Source: an uncultured Rhodospirillales bacterium (GTDB lineage Bacteria; Pseudomonadota; Alphaproteobacteria; Rhodospirillales; JABHCV01). Taken from it: DNA of 64,000 nucleotides. The position numbers and the translations under genes are program-made. Shown in pieces: positions 1 to 7,156 of this stretch; the first letter of the stretch is position 1, and every line of letters starts with the position of its first letter. The notes under the pieces were generated by a model. That model saw only the letters and a program-made list of their open reading frames with translations. It was not told where the DNA came from and made no database searches. The stretch lies in the NCBI GenBank assembly GCA_938092065.1, contig CALKND010000001.1, positions 1-64,000 of the forward strand. Direction: 5' to 3'.

Positions 1-564
1 ATGCCTGTGGATGGTGCGGGCAATCCCGTAGTTGAACCAGGTCAACCCGAAACTTGCCCAGCTGATGCGTGCCAAGCTCCTCCAATGGACGGTGCATGTG
101 CTACAGCTGCGCCAAGTATGATGCCCCCAGAAGGCGGATATGATCATGCTCCAATGAATGATGACTTTGTAATGCCAGAGCCATTTGTGATGGCTACACC
201 AGATCCAACAGGTGAGTTTTCCGGAGCAGAAAACATAGCACCAGATGCCATGGGTGGCCCCGCTATGACTACCCCAGAAGATTTTGGTAACCCAGCCGGT
301 GATGATCCAATGCAGGCAAACTTGGATGATGGAGGAAGAGAGGCCCTGGAGGATTCTATAGGGGCTGACCACGCGGGGATTGCAGTTACCCAAGACGGAC
401 CTAACCAAGACGATGTTGCTGTCGGCGCTGCCATGGACGGAGCAACAGAGCAAGGTGGAGGGGTCGGTTCCGGTGCTAGCGTCGGTCAGGACTTTGGCAA
501 CAATGGCGAAGGTGAGGAAGGGAACGATTCCCAAGATGTTGATCCTTCTGCTGGCATGGGTTGA
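1..564 (+). CDS. Acidic low-complexity protein, probably the C-terminal part
   Basis: The frame is open from the first base of the window and stops at 562-564, so the 187 residues seen are probably the end of a longer protein; the ATG at base 1 could be internal. The composition is very rich in Gly, Asp, Pro, Ala, Met and Glu, with almost no Lys, Arg or aromatic residues, so the protein is strongly acidic and probably disordered. There is no recognisable domain and no hydrophobic segment. Three cysteines lie near the start (CPADAC and GACAT contexts). A strong terminator follows 20 bases downstream, which supports this being the true end of a transcription unit. I do not recognise the family; it could be the tail of a surface or secreted protein. 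Confidence 0.6.
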   Translation: MPVDGAGNPVVEPGQPETCPADACQAPPMDGACATAAPSMMPPEGGYDHAPMNDDFVMPEPFVMATPDPTGEFSGAENIAPDAMGGPAMTTPEDFGNPAGDDPMQANLDDGGREALEDSIGADHAGIAVTQDGPNQDDVAVGAAMDGATEQGGGVGSGASVGQDFGNNGEGEEGNDSQDVDPSAGMG

Positions 565-583
565 CATAAACAAAATAATACAT

Positions 584-625
584 AAATCCCGTAGTCACTT
601 AATCAGTGTTGTGGGATTTTTTTTT
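584..625 (+). terminator. Rho-independent terminator after the acidic protein gene
   Basis: An inverted repeat with arms AAATCCC...GTCAC (584-597) and GTG...GGGATTT (606-619) is followed by an uninterrupted run of T on the plus strand. It lies 20 bases after the stop codon at 564. Confidence 0.8.
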
Positions 626-1282
626 CTTTCTTTATTTTTTAAAATAGGTTTCAGTTAAAAAAGATGAGCGAGTTTTTGCGAATAAAAGAAAAGGTCTGGA
701 ACCTCAAGGGCATGAAAGTTCATAGTTGCTCTTATTTAGGGCTAAAAAATAGAGATAAGAGTGGCAATAGAACGCGATTAATTACCTCTGATCAGAAGCA
801 AAAATACATTTTGACGTTTTGATATAATTTAGCTTTCGCTGAATTAGAAGTTTTAAAGCGCCTCTCGAAAAGGAACGACGCCCTGCCAAAGTTAGTGAAC
901 AGAGCAGGCAATTGGTTGGACAAGTAAAACAATAAAAAACATAAGGCGCGTTCAAGTCTCAGTAAAATATGCATGCTTTAGATGTAAGGCGACTTTGTAG
1001 CCTAATGGTTTTAATGAAATTGTGTTCTATAGACTTCGATAACGACATCGTGTTTAAACATCCTAGCAATCGCAATTTCAAGCCAGTTCGCCGTTGAAAC
1101 TGTTTACTTCTCCTGATATAAAATTTGACCAACTTTGGAGTACCCAGAAAAGCCGAGAAGGATATTCTTACCCATTTAACCTGATCTGGTTAACACCAGC
1201 AAAGGAAACGAGGCTTTTTTACAATCCATGCATCATTCAAGTTCGCTTTAGTAAACGGATTTGTATATATGAGGACTAAGAC
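626..1282. other. Intergenic stretch upstream of thiD
   Basis: About 650 bases with no convincing gene. One short plus-strand frame at 969-1097 (42 codons from ATG) reads like a protein in its second half, with a basic end (HPSNRNFKPVRR), but it has no clear ribosome binding site and no recognised relative. I searched for a TPP riboswitch in front of thiD and did not see the conserved CTGAGA core. A weak hairpin around 724-766 (TCTTAT...ATAAGA) has no T-run. Confidence 0.4.
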
Positions 1283-2104
1283 ATGTCAAATATAGTGTCT
1301 AACTCAGTTTCGACGGCACTGACCATTGCGGGCTCCGATAGTGGTGGTGGAGCTGGCATTCAGGCAGACTTAAAATCTTTCTCAGCGCTTGGTGTGTATG
1401 GCGCAAGCGTGATAACTGCAGTCACTGCTCAGAATACCCAAGAAGTGACCGCCGTTCATGGAATTCCTGACAAAATTATTGCGGCTCAAATTGAAGCTGT
1501 CTTGTTAGATATTCGCGTTGACGCACTGAAAATTGGTATGTTAGCTACATCTAGCATTATTCAAACAGTCGCAAAAAAACTAGAATCTCAGTCTATTCCA
1601 ATTGTTTTAGATCCTGTCATGATTGCAAAATCAGGTGATGTCTTACTGGAGGAAGAAGCAATTTTAGCCCTTCGTTCCAATTTATTACCAATGGCATCAC
1701 TTCTCACACCAAATTTGCCAGAAGCTGCTGTCCTGCTCAATACCAAAATGGCAACGACTTTTGATGAAATGGAGAATCAAGGACAGGCCTTGCTTGATAT
1801 GGGCCCACAAGCGGTCCTCATGAAAGGTGGTCATGCCAAAGGTTCCAATTGTGTCGATATTTTGGTTCTTGGTGACGCACCAGCAATTCGATTTACTGCT
1901 CCACGCATTGAGACGACAAATACACACGGAACGGGCTGTACACTCTCATCATCTATCACCGCAGGACTTGCAAAAGGATTAACGATTCCAGAGGCCACAA
2001 GTGAAGCCCACAGCTATCTGCAAGGTGCCATTAAAGCCGCTGATGTTCTGAGTATTGGTTCGGGCCATGGGCCAGTACACCATTTTTATGAGAGTTGGTC
2101 TTAG
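1283..2104 (+). CDS. thiD: Hydroxymethylpyrimidine/phosphomethylpyrimidine kinase
   Basis: ThiD phosphorylates HMP and then HMP-phosphate to give HMP diphosphate, the pyrimidine half of thiamine, in the cytoplasm. The 273-residue protein has the ribokinase-fold signature: GSDSGGGAG near residues 17-25, followed by ADLKSFSALGVYG, and the catalytic THGTGCT motif at about 214-220. The ending GPVHHF is typical of the family, and the length is normal. The ATG start is preceded by AGGA about 8 bases upstream. It stands alone, with no other thi genes in the window. It could also act on pyridoxine, as some ThiD proteins do. Confidence 0.95.
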   Translation: MSNIVSNSVSTALTIAGSDSGGGAGIQADLKSFSALGVYGASVITAVTAQNTQEVTAVHGIPDKIIAAQIEAVLLDIRVDALKIGMLATSSIIQTVAKKLESQSIPIVLDPVMIAKSGDVLLEEEAILALRSNLLPMASLLTPNLPEAAVLLNTKMATTFDEMENQGQALLDMGPQAVLMKGGHAKGSNCVDILVLGDAPAIRFTAPRIETTNTHGTGCTLSSSITAGLAKGLTIPEATSEAHSYLQGAIKAADVLSIGSGHGPVHHFYESWS

Positions 2105-2160
2105 CTTTTCGTATAGTACTTATCTATTATTGAGCAAACACAAAAGAACTGAGGTAGCTA

Positions 2161-2625
2161 ATGACTTGGCATATAATAATGGTTGCGCTGGTATGGCTTT
2201 CAGTTAGTAACTCCGCAAATTCGCAAGATATAATTTCTCCACATCCCAATATACAGCCACAAGACGTTATAAAAATTCAGCTTAAATCATTACAGCAAAA
2301 TAATAAGCCCTCACTAGACGCTGGAATTTTACAAACTTGGGCATTTGCGCATCCAAGCAATAAGATCATGACAGGGCCGGTTGAACGTTTTACTCTTATG
2401 ATGAAAAGCCAAAATTATAAGAATATTTTATATCATCGTGACCACAGTATTGAGTTAATTTTCAAAACTAAAAGATATTCACAATTCGCCGTTTCTATAA
2501 CCACTTTAGATGACCAAAAGATGATATTTAAATGGGAGTTGGAGAAAGTTCAAAAAGGAGAGTTTTCCAATTCATGGATGACTACATCTGTCTCTCCTCC
2601 CTTACTATCCGTAAACTCTTTATAG
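2161..2625 (+). CDS. Secreted DUF4864-like protein
   Basis: This 154-residue protein has an N-terminal hydrophobic signal-like segment (residues 4-18) with probable cleavage after SANS. The mature part resembles the DUF4864 family: an initial helix (PQDVIKIQLKSLQ) followed by a FAHPSNK.. segment and a TGPVERFTLMMKSQNY segment, then beta strands ending in WELEK. DUF4864 proteins are small periplasmic or secreted proteins of unknown function. The start is supported by GAGGTAG immediately upstream. It lies 57 bases after thiD on the same strand and may share its transcript. The DUF4864 call rests on my memory of the motif order. Confidence 0.65.
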   Translation: MTWHIIMVALVWLSVSNSANSQDIISPHPNIQPQDVIKIQLKSLQQNNKPSLDAGILQTWAFAHPSNKIMTGPVERFTLMMKSQNYKNILYHRDHSIELIFKTKRYSQFAVSITTLDDQKMIFKWELEKVQKGEFSNSWMTTSVSPPLLSVNSL

Positions 2626-2772
2626 CATTAATTATAGAATTCGAAGACACTAAAGCTAACTCCATCAGCTTGAAATTGCGTAGAATTAAATTTCATATTA
2701 ATAATTTCTTACTCCGTCTTATTGAAAAAAACAATAAAATGGTTGTAAAAGATTTAATGGTAAAAAATGTGG

Positions 2773-3306
2773 CTACTGGGCACACTGGGCAAGGATAAAG
2801 CTAATTAATTCGTCACGCGCTTCGTTAACTGAGACAGTACCAGTATTAATGATGAGATCAGATTTTTCTGGTGGTTCGTAGGGAGCGTTCGGTGAATACC
2901 CAATCAAGTTCTCCATTTCCCCGTTGCGAGCTTTGACATAGAAGCCTTTTGTGTCACGGTTTTCAAGTATTGAAATTTCGGCAAATAAATAAATTTCAAA
3001 AAAACCAGGAGATAGTTGTTGCCGTGCTTTAGTACGGGATTCCGCGTAGGGAGAAATAACTGGCACTAGAAGAATATCAGCAAGCTCTCTCTCACTTTCG
3101 CACAACTCAGCAATAAGTTTGTTGTTTTCTTTAATTTCTAATTCGCTAAAACCAAGATGACGATGCAGACGGTTTCGAACATCATCTCCATCGAGCACAG
3201 ATACCTTGAAGTTCCGAGTGTTAAGGCGCTCGCGCACTAGGTTAGCAATAGTCGTTTTTCCCACCCCAGAAAGTCCGGAGAACCAAAAAATTAAGCCCTG
3301 CTTCAT
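2773..3306 (-). CDS. cysC: Adenylylsulfate (APS) kinase
   Basis: CysC phosphorylates APS to PAPS using ATP. The 177-residue protein starts almost directly with a perfect P-loop, GLSGVGKTT (residues 11-19). It also carries the family motifs LDGDDVR, NRLHRHLGFS, VISPYAESR, EIYLFAE and KGFYVKAR. The length is that of a stand-alone CysC. The start codon overlaps the stop of the upstream pyruvate kinase-ATP sulfurylase gene by 4 bases, so the two are translationally coupled and together would make APS and then PAPS. No cysH, cysDN or sulfotransferase gene is in the window, so whether PAPS goes to assimilation or to sulfation cannot be told here. Confidence 0.95.
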   Translation of the reverse strand: MKQGLIFWFSGLSGVGKTTIANLVRERLNTRNFKVSVLDGDDVRNRLHRHLGFSELEIKENNKLIAELCESERELADILLVPVISPYAESRTKARQQLSPGFFEIYLFAEISILENRDTKGFYVKARNGEMENLIGYSPNAPYEPPEKSDLIINTGTVSVNEARDELISFILAQCAQ

Positions 3307-5477
3307 TCTACAAACAAGGTTTGATTTTTAGCGACTTCTAAACGCAGGCTATCTTGAACAACTTCACGCATCATCCAGTCAGGGATGCTCTTCCCATCTC
3401 GTAGGGAAGCTCGAATTTGTTTGTCGTCAATCGCGAGCATATTTACACTATCACTAACAGGTCCGTAACTGGCTGTTGAAGTATTGTAGCCAACAGTATC
3501 AAAAAATACCAACTGAATGCCAAAATCACCAAGATTTTCTATAAAATCTTGGTTAGCCCCAAGCGCATGAAAATCTTCTACACCCGCATAATCACTGCCA
3601 AAGATGTAATGGCTACACCCCATATTCTTACGACACAAGGCCGTAAAAACTAATTCACGGGGCCCCGCATAACGGGAATATGCGGCAACAGTCCCAAGGA
3701 TAACCTTGCCTTTTGGGAACAGTCCAAAATCTAACATCGTCTGATAGCTCAGCATAATTGGGCCAAGCATAAAATCACCATACTCTTTTGGCTTAATAAC
3801 TGGATTGATATACAGCCCGTCTGCACCCGTATCTTCAAGCGCTTTTAGTTGTATATGCTCGTGACCACGATGAATTGGATTGTGAGTATAAAAACCAATC
3901 ACTTTTGACCACCCTTTATGGGCAAAAATGAATCGGCTTTGCGCTGGGGTCAATTCGTAGTGCCTATGTGAAGACGGCAGCCGCTCTACTAAGAAAACAT
4001 CACCCGCGACAAACCGATCACCACCCTTAAAAAGCCGAGCGACACCTGGATGTTTCTTAGAAGTGGTATTGAACCATTTTTGTGCAAGTGGCTCCAGGTC
4101 CATAGTAAAAATTTCTGAAACATCTAAGGTCGCGTAAACTTTTCCATTAGCCCCAGCAAGGGCAATTCGATCTCCAACTCCAAAGCTATTGGCAGCTATC
4201 TCAGGCGCAGCTAGGAGGATTGGCATTGTCCAGATAGTACCGTCTGGAAGTCGGTTGGTTTCTAGAACTGCTTCGCAAGTCTGATGGTCCATAAAGCCAG
4301 CTAATGGTGAGTAGGTGCCATGGGCTATTTGCTCACAATCAAGAAGTGTTGTGCTAGAAACTGAGAGCTGAATAAGATGAGTTACTTGCTCACATTCTTT
4401 AACGCTTGCAAGGCACTGAACAAGACTCCCGCCATGGGGTTCAACTAGCAAGGATATAGGATCAAAAGGATATTCTAGCGGGTCAGCTAATTTAGGCTTT
4501 TCGAAATTACGGACCATCTTAACTACCATAGAAGCACAGGCAATAGGATGGTCGCCAATTGCCGTTTCTGCAGCAAGGACTAAACCATCAGCGCCATCAA
4601 GCAAGGTGTTGTATATATCATTTACTTCGGCTCTAGTTGGTGTTGGATGTGTGATCATTGATTCCAGTAAATTTGTAGCAACATATACTTTGCGGTTCAT
4701 ATCCTTGGCACTTTGGATGATTGCTTTTTGAACTTCTGGTATGCGCTCCAGGGGCAATTGACGCGACAAATCTCCACGGTCAATCAGCAAGGCGTCAGAG
4801 GCAGTCGCAATTTCAACTAAATGGGCCAGTCCCAGAAGAGACTCTATTTTTGAAATAATGAAGGCATCGTTTCTTGTTAGTTGGCGGATCTTTTCGACGT
4901 CTTCACTGCAACTAGCGAAGGATAGAGCATAATGACTAAGATTTCTTTCCATACCTATAGCTAGGCAAGCCTGGTCATTTTCTGTTAAGGGAGCCAAAGC
5001 AATGTCACGGTCAACTGTCACTGCTTTGTTTCGACCAACCAGACCCCCATTAATGACACGCAAGATTGCACCATCTTCTTCTATTCCTATAACCTGAACC
5101 AAGACAGAGTTAAAGTCGATGCTGATGAAGTCTCCGATTTGGAACTCATCAACTATATTATTTGGATAGAAGTTAAAGCTTTCTGCGTCACCAGGAACCT
5201 TTCGGCGGTGACCACAGACAATATTGTTTTCTTTAAGCTCAATCTGATTCTCAACAAAGTCACCAGTCCTGACCTGCGCGCCTTCCGTATCTAGACAAAT
5301 GGGTACATCAGTATTACACTGAATAGTCTCAATAATTGACGGTAAATCATGGGCCTTAGTGTGAGATAAATTAATACGAAAAAGTCCAACTCCCAGCTCA
5401 TCTAGCCGCTTAATAATCTGTCCATCCAATGAGCTGGGCCCAAGTGTACATAAAATTTCTTTTTTGTTTTTTTTCAT
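3303..5477 (-). CDS. Fused pyruvate kinase-like / ATP sulfurylase protein
   Basis: A 724-residue two-part protein. Residues 1 to about 345 are a pyruvate kinase barrel with its B domain: LCTLGPSS, RINLSHT, CLDTEGAQVRTG, ISKIES, DRGDL, ESMITHPTPTRAEV and GLVLAAETAIG. The usual C-terminal allosteric domain of pyruvate kinase is missing. From about 350 to the end is an ATP sulfurylase (Sat): YSPLAGFM, then FYTHNPIHRGHEHI (529-542), RYAGPRE, and a GSDYAG (627-632) where canonical enzymes have GRDHAG. The HxxH nucleotide motif is kept, but the usual QTRN is YTHN, so part of the presumed sulfate pocket differs. The gene is coupled to cysC, so APS synthesis is the likely role. Whether the kinase half is active is unknown. 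Confidence 0.85.
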   Translation of the reverse strand: MKKNKKEILCTLGPSSLDGQIIKRLDELGVGLFRINLSHTKAHDLPSIIETIQCNTDVPICLDTEGAQVRTGDFVENQIELKENNIVCGHRRKVPGDAESFNFYPNNIVDEFQIGDFISIDFNSVLVQVIGIEEDGAILRVINGGLVGRNKAVTVDRDIALAPLTENDQACLAIGMERNLSHYALSFASCSEDVEKIRQLTRNDAFIISKIESLLGLAHLVEIATASDALLIDRGDLSRQLPLERIPEVQKAIIQSAKDMNRKVYVATNLLESMITHPTPTRAEVNDIYNTLLDGADGLVLAAETAIGDHPIACASMVVKMVRNFEKPKLADPLEYPFDPISLLVEPHGGSLVQCLASVKECEQVTHLIQLSVSSTTLLDCEQIAHGTYSPLAGFMDHQTCEAVLETNRLPDGTIWTMPILLAAPEIAANSFGVGDRIALAGANGKVYATLDVSEIFTMDLEPLAQKWFNTTSKKHPGVARLFKGGDRFVAGDVFLVERLPSSHRHYELTPAQSRFIFAHKGWSKVIGFYTHNPIHRGHEHIQLKALEDTGADGLYINPVIKPKEYGDFMLGPIMLSYQTMLDFGLFPKGKVILGTVAAYSRYAGPRELVFTALCRKNMGCSHYIFGSDYAGVEDFHALGANQDFIENLGDFGIQLVFFDTVGYNTSTASYGPVSDSVNMLAIDDKQIRASLRDGKSIPDWMMREVVQDSLRLEVAKNQTLFVE

Positions 5478-5692
5478 ATGAGGGACGTTATCCAGGGATT
5501 TTAACTTTAGTTTTAAATAGCACTCTTAGTATCTCTTCGTTAGCCGTCATAAACAGCCACAAGCTATTCCTAATCACGAAGGGTCCCTTATCTAATTTCA
5601 GGAAGGCTCTAAACTTATCCATGGGTTAAGATTTGGCTTATTTGTTTTTGATTGAAATTAATCACAGGTTGTCCTGTTATGCCCTTACTCGG

Positions 5693-5738
5693 ATAATAGA
5701 ACTTTAACCGCATACATTGCTTTGATCCAGATCAAAGC
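5693..5738 (-). promoter_or_regulatory. FNR/FixK-type box with a -10 element, facing the pyruvate kinase-Sat gene
   Basis: A perfect palindrome GCTTTGATC-CA-GATCAAAGC lies at 5719-5738 and contains the exact FNR/Anr/FixK consensus TTGAT-N4-ATCAA (5722-5735). On the minus strand a TATTAT hexamer (5698 to 5693) follows 23 bases later, putting the box at about -42 from a start near 5686, the geometry of a class II FNR-activated promoter. The resulting leader to the gene start at 5477 would be about 210 bases. No comparable -10 element or gene is found on the plus strand. Confidence 0.6.
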
Positions 5739-5882
5739 AAAATTTATCATCACTGTGATGACCAAAAAAACAGATTGTATTGGTAGCGCCTTGATGACTT
5801 TTTATGTATTTTTAACATTAGAAAGTTTGGCACATCACCAAATGAGGTTATTATATTTTTTAACTTTAATTCAAACTCCCAG

Positions 5883-6254
5883 TCAAAGACGCTTAACAAT
5901 CTTAGTAATACTTACAGCAAGGTGTTCATCGATTACCACTACTTCCCCCTTAGCGATTAAATTATCTTCTGCAAAAAGCTCAATTTCTTCACCGACGAAG
6001 CGTTCCAGTTCAACAACTGCACCACGTCCAAGTTTTAGGACTTGGCCTATCGGCATATTTGATGTTCCAAGTACTGCCGTAACATCAATGGCAACTCCAT
6101 AAACAGCCTCAATGACTTCCTGATCAGCATCATCAACCTTCAAAGCCCCACCAGAACCAAAATTATCATCTTCGGCTTTTAATGCCTCACCAGAATCAAT
6201 ACCATCATCCTCAGCCTTTAATGTGTCACCAGAGTCATTATATTCTTCAGCCAT
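5883..6254 (-). CDS. fliN: Flagellar motor switch protein FliN
   Basis: The 123-residue protein has a C-terminal SpoA/FliN domain (about residues 47-123): YGVAIDVTAVLGTSNMPIGQVLKLGRGAVVELER...EEIELFAEDNLIAKGEVVVID. The LGRGAVVEL and NLIAKGEVV segments are diagnostic of FliN in the C-ring, which sets rotation direction with FliM and FliG. The N-terminal 45 residues are acidic and made of three 13-residue repeats. No other flagellar gene is in the window, so the gene sits apart from the main flagellar cluster, or the cluster lies elsewhere. It is preceded on the same strand by a 75-residue unknown gene, 57 bases upstream. Confidence 0.9.
   Translation of the reverse strand: MAEEYNDSGDTLKAEDDGIDSGEALKAEDDNFGSGGALKVDDADQEVIEAVYGVAIDVTAVLGTSNMPIGQVLKLGRGAVVELERFVGEEIELFAEDNLIAKGEVVVIDEHLAVSITKIVKRL
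6120..6236 (-). repeat. Three 39-base tandem repeats inside fliN
   Basis: Three in-frame units encode residues 7-19, 20-32 and 33-45 of FliN: DSGDTLKAEDDGI, DSGEALKAEDDNF and GSGGALKVDDADQ. The first two are nearly identical and the third has diverged. Confidence 0.85.
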
Positions 6255-6311
6255 TTTTATTTACCATAGGATAGCTTAAACCTGCTTTACACCAAGCGTC
6301 CATGATTTAAG

Positions 6312-6539
6312 TCAATGTAAACAATTTTGCTCTGGATGCGTTTTTTCAAAAATGCCATCAACAAGCATAACCAAGCGTTTCCATATTCTATAGCCAGTCA
6401 TATCACCCGTACTCAACTTCTCACCAGCTTGTAGGGATGCAAAAACAGAAGCATCACTGCCATGTTGTTTCAGAAGGGTGCCAGCCATTTCATAAATTTC
6501 TGCATTTGAGAACTCCTCACCTAAATTTCGTTTCTTCAT
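6312..6539 (-). CDS. Small conserved-looking protein upstream of fliN
   Basis: A 75-residue soluble protein, charged and probably helical, with no signal peptide and no membrane segment. It reads as a genuine protein: NAEIYEMAGTLLKQHG, then GYRIWKRLVMLVDGIFE. The segment EIYEMAGTLLKQHGSDA suggests a short helical domain of a kind often found as small unknown proteins in Alphaproteobacteria. I do not recognise a named family. It lies 57 bases before fliN on the same strand and may be co-transcribed with it. No clear Shine-Dalgarno sequence precedes the ATG at 6539. Confidence 0.6.
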   Translation of the reverse strand: MKKRNLGEEFSNAEIYEMAGTLLKQHGSDASVFASLQAGEKLSTGDMTGYRIWKRLVMLVDGIFEKTHPEQNCLH

Positions 6540-6552
6540 ATTTGAATAGCAG

Positions 6553-6699
6553 TCATCTAACTACTCCAGGGTGGATTTTTCTACAGCAATCTTGAGTAGT
6601 CTCTGTCCACTTATAAAGGCAAAGCACCTTATACTTTTGCCCAGCATTAATGCCAGTCCTTGATATCACATATTCATTATAATTCTGTTGATAGCGCAT
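6553..6699 (-). CDS. Possible 48-residue protein
   Basis: An ATG-initiated frame of 48 codons ends 13 bases before the 75-residue gene upstream of fliN. Its product is moderately basic, with three cysteines (VLCLYKW and DCCRK contexts). The frame is also open for 19 codons upstream of the ATG without another start. There is no ribosome binding site and no recognised relative. It may be a real short gene at the head of the fliN unit or a remnant. Confidence 0.25.
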   Translation of the reverse strand: MRYQQNYNEYVISRTGINAGQKYKVLCLYKWTETTQDCCRKIHPGVVR

Positions 6700-6731
6700 G
6701 TTTGTTCTAAATAGCCTGAAATGTCCAAATC

Positions 6732-6968
6732 CTATTCTAGAAACTCTATAAGAGCTTTCTCAACAAATCGTAAACAGCTAGGAATTTCAATTTCATTTTT
6801 TATATTATATTCAAGTGAATATAGGAGTTTCATGATACGAACTTGAGATGGAAAAAAATATATTTCAGGGCAATTGAAGTTAACAACATAGATCTCTTTA
6901 AATGTAGAAGAGAAATGAATTTTTTGAGGGACTTTAAATTTAGCTGTTAATAAATAACTGTCTGACCT
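6732..6968 (-). pseudogene. Protein-like open frame without a proper start
   Basis: On the minus strand the frame stays open for 78 codons before the TAG at 6734-6732 and reads like a folded protein (IYVVNFNCPEIYFFPSQVRI, then LRFVEKALIEFLE). There is no ATG, GTG or TTG start until codon 46 (ATG at 6833). The stretch is much more AT-rich than the flanking genes. It could be the degraded end of a gene or a chance open frame in AT-rich DNA. The remainder, up to 7156, holds nothing I can support apart from the promoter region of the ABC exporter gene. Confidence 0.25.
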
Positions 6969-7156
6969 TTACAAACCAAATTAACACTTAAAAAGAAAAT
7001 TGTGAACGGAAGTTATATTAGCTATTCAAAGCACAAGTGGTATCAAGTTAAAGGATTTTAAGACTGAAAGTTTTGCTTCAGCAGTAGCAAAAAACCAAAC
7101 AAACAATTATATAATTTATATTCTGATTACTTTGGTCTCTAACAACTTGAGCAAGC

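Noticed and set aside
1094-1279. 61-codon TTG frame just upstream of thiD
   Set aside because: No ribosome binding site and no recognisable motif; ends only 3 bases before thiD but likely chance.
1030-1280. TPP riboswitch before thiD
   Set aside because: Conserved core elements such as CTGAGA and the ACC...GGAT bulges not seen.
2532-2798. 88-codon frame in the gap between DUF4864 and cysC
   Set aside because: Overlaps the DUF4864 gene in another frame, with no motif and no ribosome binding site.
5722-6102. 126-codon plus-strand frame across the fliN 3' end
   Set aside because: Mostly opposite fliN; low-complexity Ser/Thr/Pro run is the mirror of the acidic repeats.
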